Assembly: GCF_019375475.1 (NCBI RefSeq)
Contig: NZ_JAHXGQ010000004.1
Location: 1-64,000 of the forward strand
Direction of reading: 5' to 3'
From: Saccharothrix obliqua
GTDB lineage: Bacteria > Actinomycetota > Actinomycetes > Mycobacteriales > Pseudonocardiaceae
DNA length: 64,000 nt
Shown here: in pieces, positions 40,211-47,652 of the stretch
How the letters are laid out: the number at the start of each line of letters is the position of its first letter
Position numbering within the stretch: position 1 is the first letter of the stretch
Notes under the pieces: generated by a model
The model's database searches: none
What the model saw: the letters and a program-made list of their open reading frames with translations, nothing else
What the model was told of the DNA's origin: nothing
Position numbers and translations under genes: made by a program

Positions 40211-40891
40211 TCAGGCGCCCGTGCTGCCGCCCACGACCGCGTCGGAGGTCGGCGCGGGCGGCGGCACGACGCCGGACAGGTCGCCGCCGTTGTCGTTGAC
40301 GCGCAGCACGAACGGGCGGGTCTCGGTGTACTGGACGACCGACAGCGACGCCGGGTCGACCACGATGCGCTGGAAACCGTCCAGGTGCACGCCCAGCGCG
40401 TCCGCCAGCACCGCCTTGATCACGTCGCCGTGGCTGCACGCCACCCACACCGCGCGCGGCCCGAACTCGGCGGTGATCCGGGCGTCGTGGGCGCGGACCG
40501 CGGCCACCGCGCGGGCCTGCACGGCGGCCAGCCCCTCGCCGCCGGGGAACACCGCGGCGGACGGGTGCTGCTGCACCACCTGCCACAGCGGTTCCGCCAG
40601 CAGCTCCTTCAACGCTCGACCGGTCCACTCGCCGTACTCGACCTCGGCCAGGTCCGGCTCGACGGCGGCGGTGAGGCCCCGGTCGGCCAGCAGCGGCGCG
40701 AGGGTCAGCCGGCAGCGCTCCAGCGGTGAGGTCACCACGGCGTCGACCGGTACCCCGGCCAGCCGGCGCACCAGGTCCGCAGCCTGCGCCGTGCCGCGCT
40801 CGGCGAGCCCGACGCCCTCCTGACGACCCGCGAGCACGCCCGACCCGTTGGCGGTGGACCGGGCGTGTCGCAGCAAGATCACGGTAGCCAC
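40211..40891 (-). CDS. Histidine phosphatase-family protein (MSMEG_4193 type)
   Basis: A 226-residue phosphoglycerate-mutase-like phosphatase. The catalytic RH8-9 is in ILLRHARSTANGSG, with R in SPLERCRLT, E in LAEVEYGEWTG and the second His in ACSHGDVIKAV. The C-terminal extension ending VVPPPAPTSDAVVGGSTGA is typical of the actinobacterial subfamily. It lies 10 bases behind uppP in the same orientation, the gene order kept in mycobacteria. The substrate is unknown. Confidence 0.9.
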   Translation of the reverse strand: MATVILLRHARSTANGSGVLAGRQEGVGLAERGTAQAADLVRRLAGVPVDAVVTSPLERCRLTLAPLLADRGLTAAVEPDLAEVEYGEWTGRALKELLAEPLWQVVQQHPSAAVFPGGEGLAAVQARAVAAVRAHDARITAEFGPRAVWVACSHGDVIKAVLADALGVHLDGFQRIVVDPASLSVVQYTETRPFVLRVNDNGGDLSGVVPPPAPTSDAVVGGSTGA

Positions 40892-40901
40892 GACCCCAAC
40901 C

Positions 40902-41726
40902 TTATGTCGGGTTGATGAGCCCCATCGACAGCAGGCCCATGAGCACGATGCCCACCAGCAGCCGGTACCAGACGAACGCCGAGTAGCTGTGCTTGGACAC
41001 GTACCGCAGCAGCCAGGCGATGGTGGCGTAACCGACGGCGAACGCGACCACCGTGGCCACGATCATCTGCGGCACGGACGCCGCGTTCGGCTCGGACCGG
41101 TCGAGCACGTCCGGGATGGAGAACACGCCCGCGCCGAACACCGCGGGCAGCGCCAGCAGGAACGAGTACCGGGCGGCGGCGGCGCGGTCCAGGCCGAGGA
41201 ACAGGCCGGCGGTGAGCGTGCCGCCGGAGCGGGACACGCCGGGGATCAGGGCCAGCGCCTGCGCCAGGCCCATGCCGACGGCGTCCTTCAGCTCCAGCTT
41301 GGTCCGCACGTGCTTGGCGAGGTGGTCGGCCAGGCCCAGCAGCAGGCCGAACACCACCAGCACCGTCGCGGTGATCCACAGGTTGCGCAGCGAGCTGCGG
41401 ATCTCGTCCTTGAACACGTAGCCGAGCACGCTGATCGGGATCGACCCGATGATCACGTACCAGGCCATCCGGTAGTCCTCGGTCTGCCGCGCGGCCCGGC
41501 TGAACAGACCCTTGAACCACGCGGCGATGAAGTTGCCGATGTCCTTCGCGAAGTAGATCAGCACGGCCAGCTCGGTGCCGAGCTGGATCACGGCGGTGAA
41601 CGAGGCGCCCGCGTCGTTGCCGAAGAACAGCGTCGACACGATCCGCACGTGCGCCGACGACGAAATGGGCAGGAATTCCGTCAATCCTTGGACGAGTCCG
41701 AGGACCAGGGCCTGCAACCAGCTCAA
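40902..41726 (-). CDS. uppP: Undecaprenyl-diphosphatase UppP (BacA)
   Basis: A 274-residue polytopic membrane protein. It has the two signature regions of Upp[20 protein letters not shown] near the N-terminus and [15 protein letters not shown] in the middle, with about eight hydrophobic spans. It dephosphorylates undecaprenyl pyrophosphate outside the membrane to recycle the lipid carrier of peptidoglycan synthesis, and overproduction in other bacteria raises bacitracin resistance. The only available start is TTG 41726 (an in-frame TAG precedes it). That TTGA overlaps the stop of the LLM gene, so expression is coupled. Confidence 0.95.
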   Translation of the reverse strand: MSWLQALVLGLVQGLTEFLPISSSAHVRIVSTLFFGNDAGASFTAVIQLGTELAVLIYFAKDIGNFIAAWFKGLFSRAARQTEDYRMAWYVIIGSIPISVLGYVFKDEIRSSLRNLWITATVLVVFGLLLGLADHLAKHVRTKLELKDAVGMGLAQALALIPGVSRSGGTLTAGLFLGLDRAAAARYSFLLALPAVFGAGVFSIPDVLDRSEPNAASVPQMIVATVVAFAVGYATIAWLLRYVSKHSYSAFVWYRLLVGIVLMGLLSMGLINPT

Positions 41727-42772
41727 CTACCCACTCCCGCCAGATCCAGAGCTTCGGTCGCGGTGCGCAGCGCCGCGATCCCCTGATCGAGATCTTGCAG
41801 CATCGGCGAAAGGGTGAGTGTGGTGACCCCCGCTTCGGCGTAGGCCACCATCCGCTCGGCGATCCGCTCACGGGTGCCCAGCAGCGAGGTCGCGTCCAGG
41901 AAGTCGGCGGGCACCGCGGCCATCGCGCCCCGGTAGTCGCGGGCCAGGTACTTGTCCTGCACCTCGGCCGCCTCGGCGGCGTAGCCCATCCGCGCGGCCA
42001 GGTCGTTGTAGAAGTTCTTCGCGCGGCTGCCCATGCCGCCGACGTAGAGCGCCGCGTAGGGCCGCACGTGGTCGGCGCAGTCGCGCCAGTCGTCGCCGAC
42101 GCGCAGCGGGACGGTGGGCACGACGTCGAAACCGTCGAGCGTCCGCCCGGCCTTCGCCCGGCCGGCGCGCAACGCGTCCAGCGAGGGGCCGGAGTGTTCC
42201 GGGGAGAAGAACACCGCGAGCCAGCCGTCGGCGATCTCGCCGGTGAGTTCGACGTTCTTCGGCCCGACCGACGCCAGGTACACCGGGATGTGCTCGCGCA
42301 CCGGGTGCACGGTCAGCGTCAACGCCTTGCCGGGGCCGTCGGGCAGCGGCAGCCGGTAGTGCTCGCCGTCGTAACGCAGCTTGTCGCGGCGCAGGGCGGC
42401 ACGCACGATGTCGACGTACTCGCGGGTGCGGCCCAGCGGCTTGTCGAACCGCACGCCGTGCCAGCCCTCCGACACCTGCGGCCCGGACACGCCGAGGCCC
42501 AGGCGGAACCGGCCACCGGACAGCGTGTCCAGGGTCGCGGCGGTCATCGCGGTCATGGCCGGCGTGCGGGCGGGGATCTGGAGGATCGCGCTGCCCACGT
42601 CGACGCGTTCGGTCTGCGCGGCCACCCACGCCAGCACCGTCGGCGCGTCGGAGCCGTAGGCCTCGGCGGCCCACACCACCGAGAAGCCCAGGCGGTCGGC
42701 TTCCTTGGCCAGTTGGAGGTTCGCGGCGTCGTTGCCCGCGCCCCAGTACCCGAGGTTCAGTCCCAGTCGCAC
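41723..42772 (-). CDS. LLM-class F420-dependent oxidoreductase
   Basis: A 349-residue luciferase-like barrel from GTG 42772. Landmarks: [80 protein letters not shown] and [20 protein letters not shown]. Actinobacterial members mostly use coenzyme F420 rather than FMN. The substrate is unknown. First gene of an operon with uppP and the histidine phosphatase; divergent from the aldo/keto reductase. Confidence 0.92.
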   Translation of the reverse strand: MRLGLNLGYWGAGNDAANLQLAKEADRLGFSVVWAAEAYGSDAPTVLAWVAAQTERVDVGSAILQIPARTPAMTAMTAATLDTLSGGRFRLGLGVSGPQVSEGWHGVRFDKPLGRTREYVDIVRAALRRDKLRYDGEHYRLPLPDGPGKALTLTVHPVREHIPVYLASVGPKNVELTGEIADGWLAVFFSPEHSGPSLDALRAGRAKAGRTLDGFDVVPTVPLRVGDDWRDCADHVRPYAALYVGGMGSRAKNFYNDLAARMGYAAEAAEVQDKYLARDYRGAMAAVPADFLDATSLLGTRERIAERMVAYAEAGVTTLTLSPMLQDLDQGIAALRTATEALDLAGVGS

Positions 42773-42892
42773 GGCCCGGACCCTACCGGCGGGTAACCCG
42801 CCTGCGCCAGAGCACCCCGTGCGGGTGAACCCGGCCGGGCGGCCCGCGACCGCGCGCCGGCGGCCCGCCACGCGCGGTTTAGGCTTCCCCAC

Positions 42893-43858
42893 GTGGAACA
42901 GCGCTACCTCGGCCGCAGCGGCCTGCGGGTGTCCCGGATCGCCCTGGGCACGATGACCTGGGGCCGCGACACGGACGCGGACGAGGCCGCCACGCAGCTG
43001 ATGGCGTTCACCGAGGCGGGCGGCACGCTGGTCGACACCGCCGACGTGTACGTGGACGGCGAGAGCGAACGCATCCTGGGCGGCCTGCTGGGCGAGGTCG
43101 TGCGCCGGGACGAGCTGGTCATCGCGACCAAGGCGGTGGCGCGTCGCGACGACGGCCCGTTCGGCGGCGGCGCGTCGCGGGGCGCGTTGCTCAACGCGCT
43201 GGACGGCTCGCTGCGGCGGCTGGGCGTGACGCACATCGACCTGTGGCAGCTGCACGCCTGGGACGCCGCGGTGCCGCTGGAGGAGACGCTGTCCGCGCTG
43301 GACGCGGCGGTCGCCTCGGGCAAGGTCCGCTACGCGGGCGTGTCCAACTACTCGGGCTGGCAGCTCGGCACCGCCGCCGCCCTGCCCGGCCACCTCCCGA
43401 TCGTGTCCAACCAGGTGGAGTATTCGCTGCTGGAGCGGGGCGTGGAGCGCGAGGTCGCGCCCGCCGCGGCACACCACGGGATCGGGTTGCTGCCGTGGGC
43501 GCCGCTGGGCCGGGGCGTGCTGACCGGCAAGTACCGCAACGGCACCCCGTCGGACTCGCGGGGCGCGTCACCGCACTTCGCGGGCTACGTGGAGCAGCAC
43601 CGCACGGAGCGGGCGGCGCGGATCGTGCAGGCGGTGGCGACGGCGGCGGACGGGTTGGGCACCTCCCCGCTGAGCGTGGCGCTGGCGTGGGTGCGGGACC
43701 GGCCGGGCGTGGTGGCGCCGGTGGTGGGCGCGCGTGACACGGGTCAGCTGCTGGGGTCGCTGGCCGCGGAGGACCTGACCCTGCCGTCCGCGATCCGGGC
43801 GGCGTTGGACGACGTGAGCGCGATCGAGTTCGGCTACCCGGAGCGCCCCCTCGGGTAG
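42893..43858 (+). CDS. Aldo/keto reductase
   Basis: A 321-residue TIM-barrel oxidoreductase from GTG 42893: YLGRSGLRVSRIALGTMTWG, the catalytic Asp/Tyr in GTLVDTADVYVDGESE, Lys in LVIATKAV, His in IDLWQLHAWD, and the NADPH-binding VVGARDTGQLLGSL near the end. It reduces aldehydes or ketones; the specific substrate is unknown. It diverges from the LLM-uppP operon and is followed by a hairpin. Confidence 0.92.
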   Translation: MEQRYLGRSGLRVSRIALGTMTWGRDTDADEAATQLMAFTEAGGTLVDTADVYVDGESERILGGLLGEVVRRDELVIATKAVARRDDGPFGGGASRGALLNALDGSLRRLGVTHIDLWQLHAWDAAVPLEETLSALDAAVASGKVRYAGVSNYSGWQLGTAAALPGHLPIVSNQVEYSLLERGVEREVAPAAAHHGIGLLPWAPLGRGVLTGKYRNGTPSDSRGASPHFAGYVEQHRTERAARIVQAVATAADGLGTSPLSVALAWVRDRPGVVAPVVGARDTGQLLGSLAAEDLTLPSAIRAALDDVSAIEFGYPERPLG

Positions 43859-43865
43859 GCCGGCG

Positions 43866-43896
43866 GGGGCCGCGCTCCCGCTTCGAGCGCAGCCCC
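43866..43896. terminator. Terminator-like hairpin between convergent genes
   Basis: GGGGC-c-GCGCTC pairs with GAGCGC-a-GCCCC, one mismatch, 7-base loop, in the 37-base gap between the aldo/keto reductase and the metalloprotease. Confidence 0.6.
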
Positions 43897-44972
43897 TAGT
43901 GCGCGGCGCCCACCTCCTCGGCCAGCCGGAACCAGTCGCGCACGCCCGCGACCTGGTCCTCCAGCCAGGTGGCGACGTCGGCGGCGAGGTCGAGGGCACG
44001 CGGGGTGCGGACGCGTTCGGCCAGGTGCTCCACGAGCGTCTGGATGCGTCGCACGGGCGGCGGGTGGCTGCCCGCGAACGGCACCACCAGCCCGAGTTCG
44101 GCGGCGAGCCGGTCGACGACCTCGTGCAGGAACAGCACCAGCAGCAGCGCGCCGACCAGGCACGGCTCGTGCACGTCGAGTTCACGGGGCCCGAGGTCGT
44201 CCAGGGTGTGCAGCATGATGGTGGCGGCGATCCGGTCGGCCTCGTGCTCGCGCGGCCAGCCGACGGACTGCGCGTCCAGCGCGCCGACCGGCGTGTCCGG
44301 GTCGGTCCAGCGGCGGGCGGTGACCAGGTGCCCGGCGATGACGTGCGCCACCTCGTGGGCGATGACGAACTGGGTCGCCCGCCTGAGCATCAGCCCGACC
44401 AGTGCCAGCCGCTGGCCGGACAGCTCGGGCAGCGGCTGGGCCGCGACCGCGCCGTTGCCGTACAGGTAGGCGTTGACGGCCTCGGCCAGCGCGTACGACG
44501 CCTGCTCGGCGTCCAGCAGCGGCGGCGTGCCGTAGTTGGGCAGCGCCCCGGTCATGATCTTCAGCACGGTCGCGACGAGGTCCGGCACGCCGCTGTTGAC
44601 CAGCACCAGCACCCCGCGGCCGGGCACCGGCACGGACAGCCCGTCGAGGGTGCCGGTGGGGAACACGCCGGCCAGGACGGGGGTGCCGGTGGCCCAGCCG
44701 GCGACGCGGGCCAGGTGCAGCACCTCGGGCGCGACGGCGTCGAGGGTGCGTTGCAGGTCCCGCAGGTGGTCGTGGCGGTAGGCGGCCGGCCGGGCGCGGA
44801 CGTCGACCAGGCGCGCGAGCCGCGTGGCGACCGGTTCGGCGGCGACCTGCGTCCACGTGTGGTAGCGGTGCGGCGGGGGCTGCGCCGCACGTGGTCCGGG
44901 GTCGAGGTGGTCCACGACCCGCCGGTCCCTGAGCAGTTCCACGTGCCTGGTGCGCAGCCCCTCGACCGTCAT
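43896..44972 (-). CDS. HExxH zinc metallopeptidase-like protein, role unknown
   Basis: A 358-residue protein from ATG 44972 behind a GGGAGG site. The zinc motif is H206-E-V-A-H210 (FVIAHEVAHVIAGHL) and a likely third ligand lies in REHEAD (residues 241-246), the gluzincin arrangement. No signal peptide is visible; hydrophobic segments at about 118-142 and 270-285 could contact membrane. The N-terminus carries a Pro/His-rich stretch (AQPPPHRYHTW). I do not recognise a named family. It diverges from a lipoprotein gene over 176 bases. Confidence 0.75.
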   Translation of the reverse strand: MTVEGLRTRHVELLRDRRVVDHLDPGPRAAQPPPHRYHTWTQVAAEPVATRLARLVDVRARPAAYRHDHLRDLQRTLDAVAPEVLHLARVAGWATGTPVLAGVFPTGTLDGLSVPVPGRGVLVLVNSGVPDLVATVLKIMTGALPNYGTPPLLDAEQASYALAEAVNAYLYGNGAVAAQPLPELSGQRLALVGLMLRRATQFVIAHEVAHVIAGHLVTARRWTDPDTPVGALDAQSVGWPREHEADRIAATIMLHTLDDLGPRELDVHEPCLVGALLLVLFLHEVVDRLAAELGLVVPFAGSHPPPVRRIQTLVEHLAERVRTPRALDLAADVATWLEDQVAGVRDWFRLAEEVGAAH

Positions 44973-45148
44973 CCGCGTACCTCCCGTTTCCACCTGGGAT
45001 AGTCGCGAAAACCCCGGTCGAGGTACGACCGGCGGCCGTTTACCACTCCCCCGGACCAACGACAACACCCTCCCCCTGCGTGACGATGGTGGATTCGTGA
45101 TGGATGCTGGGTGCACGTTCCGCGATCGGGTTACCTGGAGGTTCGACG

Positions 45149-46141
45149 TTGCGCCGACTGGCCGCGGTGGTGCTCACCGGAGCCGCGCTGCTCTCCGGTT
45201 GCTCCACCGGCGAGAACCCCGCCGACCCGCTCCAGATAGCCGCCACGCTGGAACCGGCGCGACCGGCGGTGTCGCCGGCGCAGTCCGCCGCGCCCGCCGG
45301 GACGGTGGTGCCGCTGGGACGCGCCACGTCGGTCGTGGTGGCCGGCTCGCGGGTGGCGGTCGCGGTGGCGGAACCGCCGTCGGTGCGGCTGTTCCCGCTG
45401 GACGCGCTCGCCGACCCGGTGGTCGTGCCGCTGCCCGGCGTGGCGGAGAAGCTGACCGCGGTGGGCGAGGACGTGGAGGCCCCGGTGCCGGGCGCGGGGG
45501 TCGTGGTCACGGTGCGCGGCGACGGCTCGACGGCGGAGCGCGCGGTCGACGGCGGCCCGGTGGACGTGGCCGTGGTGGGCGACCGGACGGTGGTGGCGCG
45601 CCGCGACGCGAAGCTGGTCGACGTGGGCGACCGGGCGGTGACCGGGGTGTCGAGCCCGGACCTCGTGGTCGGCGCGGACGGCGAGGCGGTGGTGCTGGAC
45701 CGGCCGCGCAGCGCGGTGTTCGACCTGAGGCTGTCGGCCGACCCGGACCCGGAGCGCTCCGGGCCGCGCCTGGGCGCGGGGCTGCGGGCCGGTGACGGCG
45801 CGACGTCGATGGTCGCGGACCGCTTCGGCCGGGTGCTGGTGGTGGACACGCGGGGCGGCGAGCTGATGGCGTTCTCGGTGAACCCGCTGATCATGCGGCA
45901 GCGGTACCCGGTGCCGGGCGCGCCCTACGGGCTGGCCTACGACGCGCGCCGGGATCTGCTGTGGGTCACGCTTACCGAGCGCAACGAGGTGGTGGCGTTC
46001 GACGTGGCGGGTGGTGAGCCGGTGGAGAAGCACCGGTTCCCGACGGTGCGCCAGCCGAACGCCGTGGCGGTGGATCCAGGCAGCGGACGCGTCTTCGTCG
46101 CGTCCGGGGACGGCCAAGGGATGCAGGTGATCGGGACATGA
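45149..46141 (+). CDS. Lipoprotein with beta-propeller-like repeats
   Basis: A 330-residue lipoprotein. TTG 45149 is preferred over the upstream ATG 45104 because TGGAGG precedes it and it yields a clean signal (RRLAAVVLTGAALLSGC) with lipobox LLSGC. The mature part has repeated short strands such as TSVVVAGSRVAVAVAEPPSV, GLAYDARRDLLWVTLTERNE and NAVAVDPGSGRVFVASGDGQ, the YncE/NHL-like propeller pattern. It is probably anchored on the outer face of the membrane. Its stop overlaps the start of the DUF5703 gene. Confidence 0.82.
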   Translation: MRRLAAVVLTGAALLSGCSTGENPADPLQIAATLEPARPAVSPAQSAAPAGTVVPLGRATSVVVAGSRVAVAVAEPPSVRLFPLDALADPVVVPLPGVAEKLTAVGEDVEAPVPGAGVVVTVRGDGSTAERAVDGGPVDVAVVGDRTVVARRDAKLVDVGDRAVTGVSSPDLVVGADGEAVVLDRPRSAVFDLRLSADPDPERSGPRLGAGLRAGDGATSMVADRFGRVLVVDTRGGELMAFSVNPLIMRQRYPVPGAPYGLAYDARRDLLWVTLTERNEVVAFDVAGGEPVEKHRFPTVRQPNAVAVDPGSGRVFVASGDGQGMQVIGT

Positions 46142-46350
46142 GCGAAGGGGTGGTCGACGGGGACTGGGAGTACCGGCCGCTGCGGCTGCCGGCCGGCATC
46201 TCCCGGCGCACCGCGACGACGCAGCTCGCGATCCACGCGGAGTTCTCCGGGTGGGAGCTGTCCAGGACGCTGCTGTTCGGCGACGGTTCGCGGAAGGTGT
46301 GGCTGCGCCGGAAGCGGACGGCCACCACCCTGCCGGGTGTGATCACCTAG
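46138..46350 (+). CDS. DUF5703-family small protein
   Basis: A 70-residue protein whose ATG overlaps the previous stop (ATGA). It reads WEYRPLRLPAGISRRTATTQ, LAIHAEFSGWELSRTLLF and GSRKVWLRRK, matching a small conserved actinobacterial family without known function. The coupling to the propeller lipoprotein is the only clue to its role. Confidence 0.8.
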   Translation: MSEGVVDGDWEYRPLRLPAGISRRTATTQLAIHAEFSGWELSRTLLFGDGSRKVWLRRKRTATTLPGVIT

Positions 46351-46518
46351 CCCGGTACCGGCGAAGCGGTCTGCCCCGGCTGGTTCCGCGGGCAGCGCGT
46401 CCGCGCGTCACGAGGCCGGCGGGCGGGACCGCACGACCCGCCCTCGCTCGTAGCCCGGAAGGCACCATTGCGGGGCCGCGGGTCCCAGACTTCAGCAAAC
46501 CTCCAGCTCAATCCCCGT

Positions 46519-47652
46519 TTACCACACCTGTGGTACCACATCTGTGGTGGTTTCGGCGTAGGCGGCGGCCGGGTCGCGGGCCGGGGTGCCGGCCGGTGTC
46601 CAGTCGCCCCCGCGGGACCGGTACGGGTACCAGCGCCCGTCGCGGCCGTAGCGGAGCTGGCGGTCGCCCGCCGTCCACCGGTTGCGCCAGACCCGCGGTT
46701 CGGGCAGCTCGGCGTCACGCCACGCGGCCCGCGCGCGGGCGGTGTCGGTCCTCGCCGGAGTCCACGCGTGCTCCAGGACGTCGAGCCCGGTGGCACCGCC
46801 CTGCTGCCACGCGGCGACCTCGCGGTGCGCGACGTCGAGCCGGTCCACCAGGTCCGGGTGGGTCGCGCGGTGGGTGGCGGCCATGCGGACGTGGTCGCGA
46901 CGCGCGTCGAGGGCGGGCAGCTCACCGGTGAGCAGCAACGCGCGGGCCTTGGCCGCCGCGTCGGCGACGAGCAGGGCCAGCGCGGCGGGGTCGACGCCGG
47001 GCGCGGGGGCGAACTCGGCGGTCGCGGCGGGTTCGGGCGGCGCGGGGTCGGCGGGCAGCGGCACCGGGTCGGCGGCGTAGGCGGCGACGGCGGAGGTGCC
47101 CGCGGCGGGGCGCGCGCCCGCGACAACCTCGTCGCGGTCCCGGCCACGCAGCAGGAGCAGCACCCACGGGTCGGCGTCGAGCAGCCACGACACCTGGTGG
47201 CACAGGGCCGCGGCGTGGCGGCACGGCAGCTCCCAGCCGGGGCAGGTGCACTCGGGGTCGAGGTCGCCGATGCCGGGCAGCAGCCGCACGCCCGCGTCGG
47301 CGGCGGTGTCGGCGAGGTCGCGCGGCACCTCGCCGTCGAGCAGGGCGGCGAGGTGACCGGCCTTGTCGGCGACCTTGTCCAGGAATCGCCGCCACTCCGC
47401 GTCGGTGAACGGGGCGAGCCGCACCGAGGTGCGGTAGGTGTCGCCCGCGTCGTAGACGGTGGCGGTGAGCAGGCCGGGGCTGGCGGTGATGGTGCCGACC
47501 AGCCCGGCGTGGGCGTACTTGCGGCCCAGGCGCAGCGGTTCCTGGGCGAGCGAGGTGTCCTCGACCGCCTGGAGCCAGGCGAGGCCCCACCAGGAGCGGA
47601 CCCGGCGGACGCCCTTGCCGAACGCCGGGAAGCCCTTGACGCGCTCGGTCAC
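46519..47652 (-). CDS. SWIM zinc-finger protein
   Basis: A 377-residue protein from GTG 47652, overlapping the SNF2 gene's stop (GTGA). The SWIM motif is C135-x-C137-x6-C144-x-H146 (CTCPGWELPCRH). The N-terminal RRVRSWWGLAWLQAVEDTSL and YAHAGLVGTITASPGLLTAT are typical of bacterial SWIM proteins paired with SNF2 helicases. The last third (GDRQLRYGRDGRWYPYRSRG) is a compact basic domain. It should work with the helicase on DNA or RNA; the process is unknown. Confidence 0.88.
   Translation of the reverse strand: MTERVKGFPAFGKGVRRVRSWWGLAWLQAVEDTSLAQEPLRLGRKYAHAGLVGTITASPGLLTATVYDAGDTYRTSVRLAPFTDAEWRRFLDKVADKAGHLAALLDGEVPRDLADTAADAGVRLLPGIGDLDPECTCPGWELPCRHAAALCHQVSWLLDADPWVLLLLRGRDRDEVVAGARPAAGTSAVAAYAADPVPLPADPAPPEPAATAEFAPAPGVDPAALALLVADAAAKARALLLTGELPALDARRDHVRMAATHRATHPDLVDRLDVAHREVAAWQQGGATGLDVLEHAWTPARTDTARARAAWRDAELPEPRVWRNRWTAGDRQLRYGRDGRWYPYRSRGGDWTPAGTPARDPAAAYAETTTDVVPQVW
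46521..46548. repeat. Two tandem dyads at the 3' end of the SWIM gene
   Basis: ACCACA-cc-TGTGGT is followed at once by ACCACA-tc-TGTGGT. They encode the last codons of the SWIM protein and could form two hairpins or bind a dimeric regulator. Confidence 0.6.
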
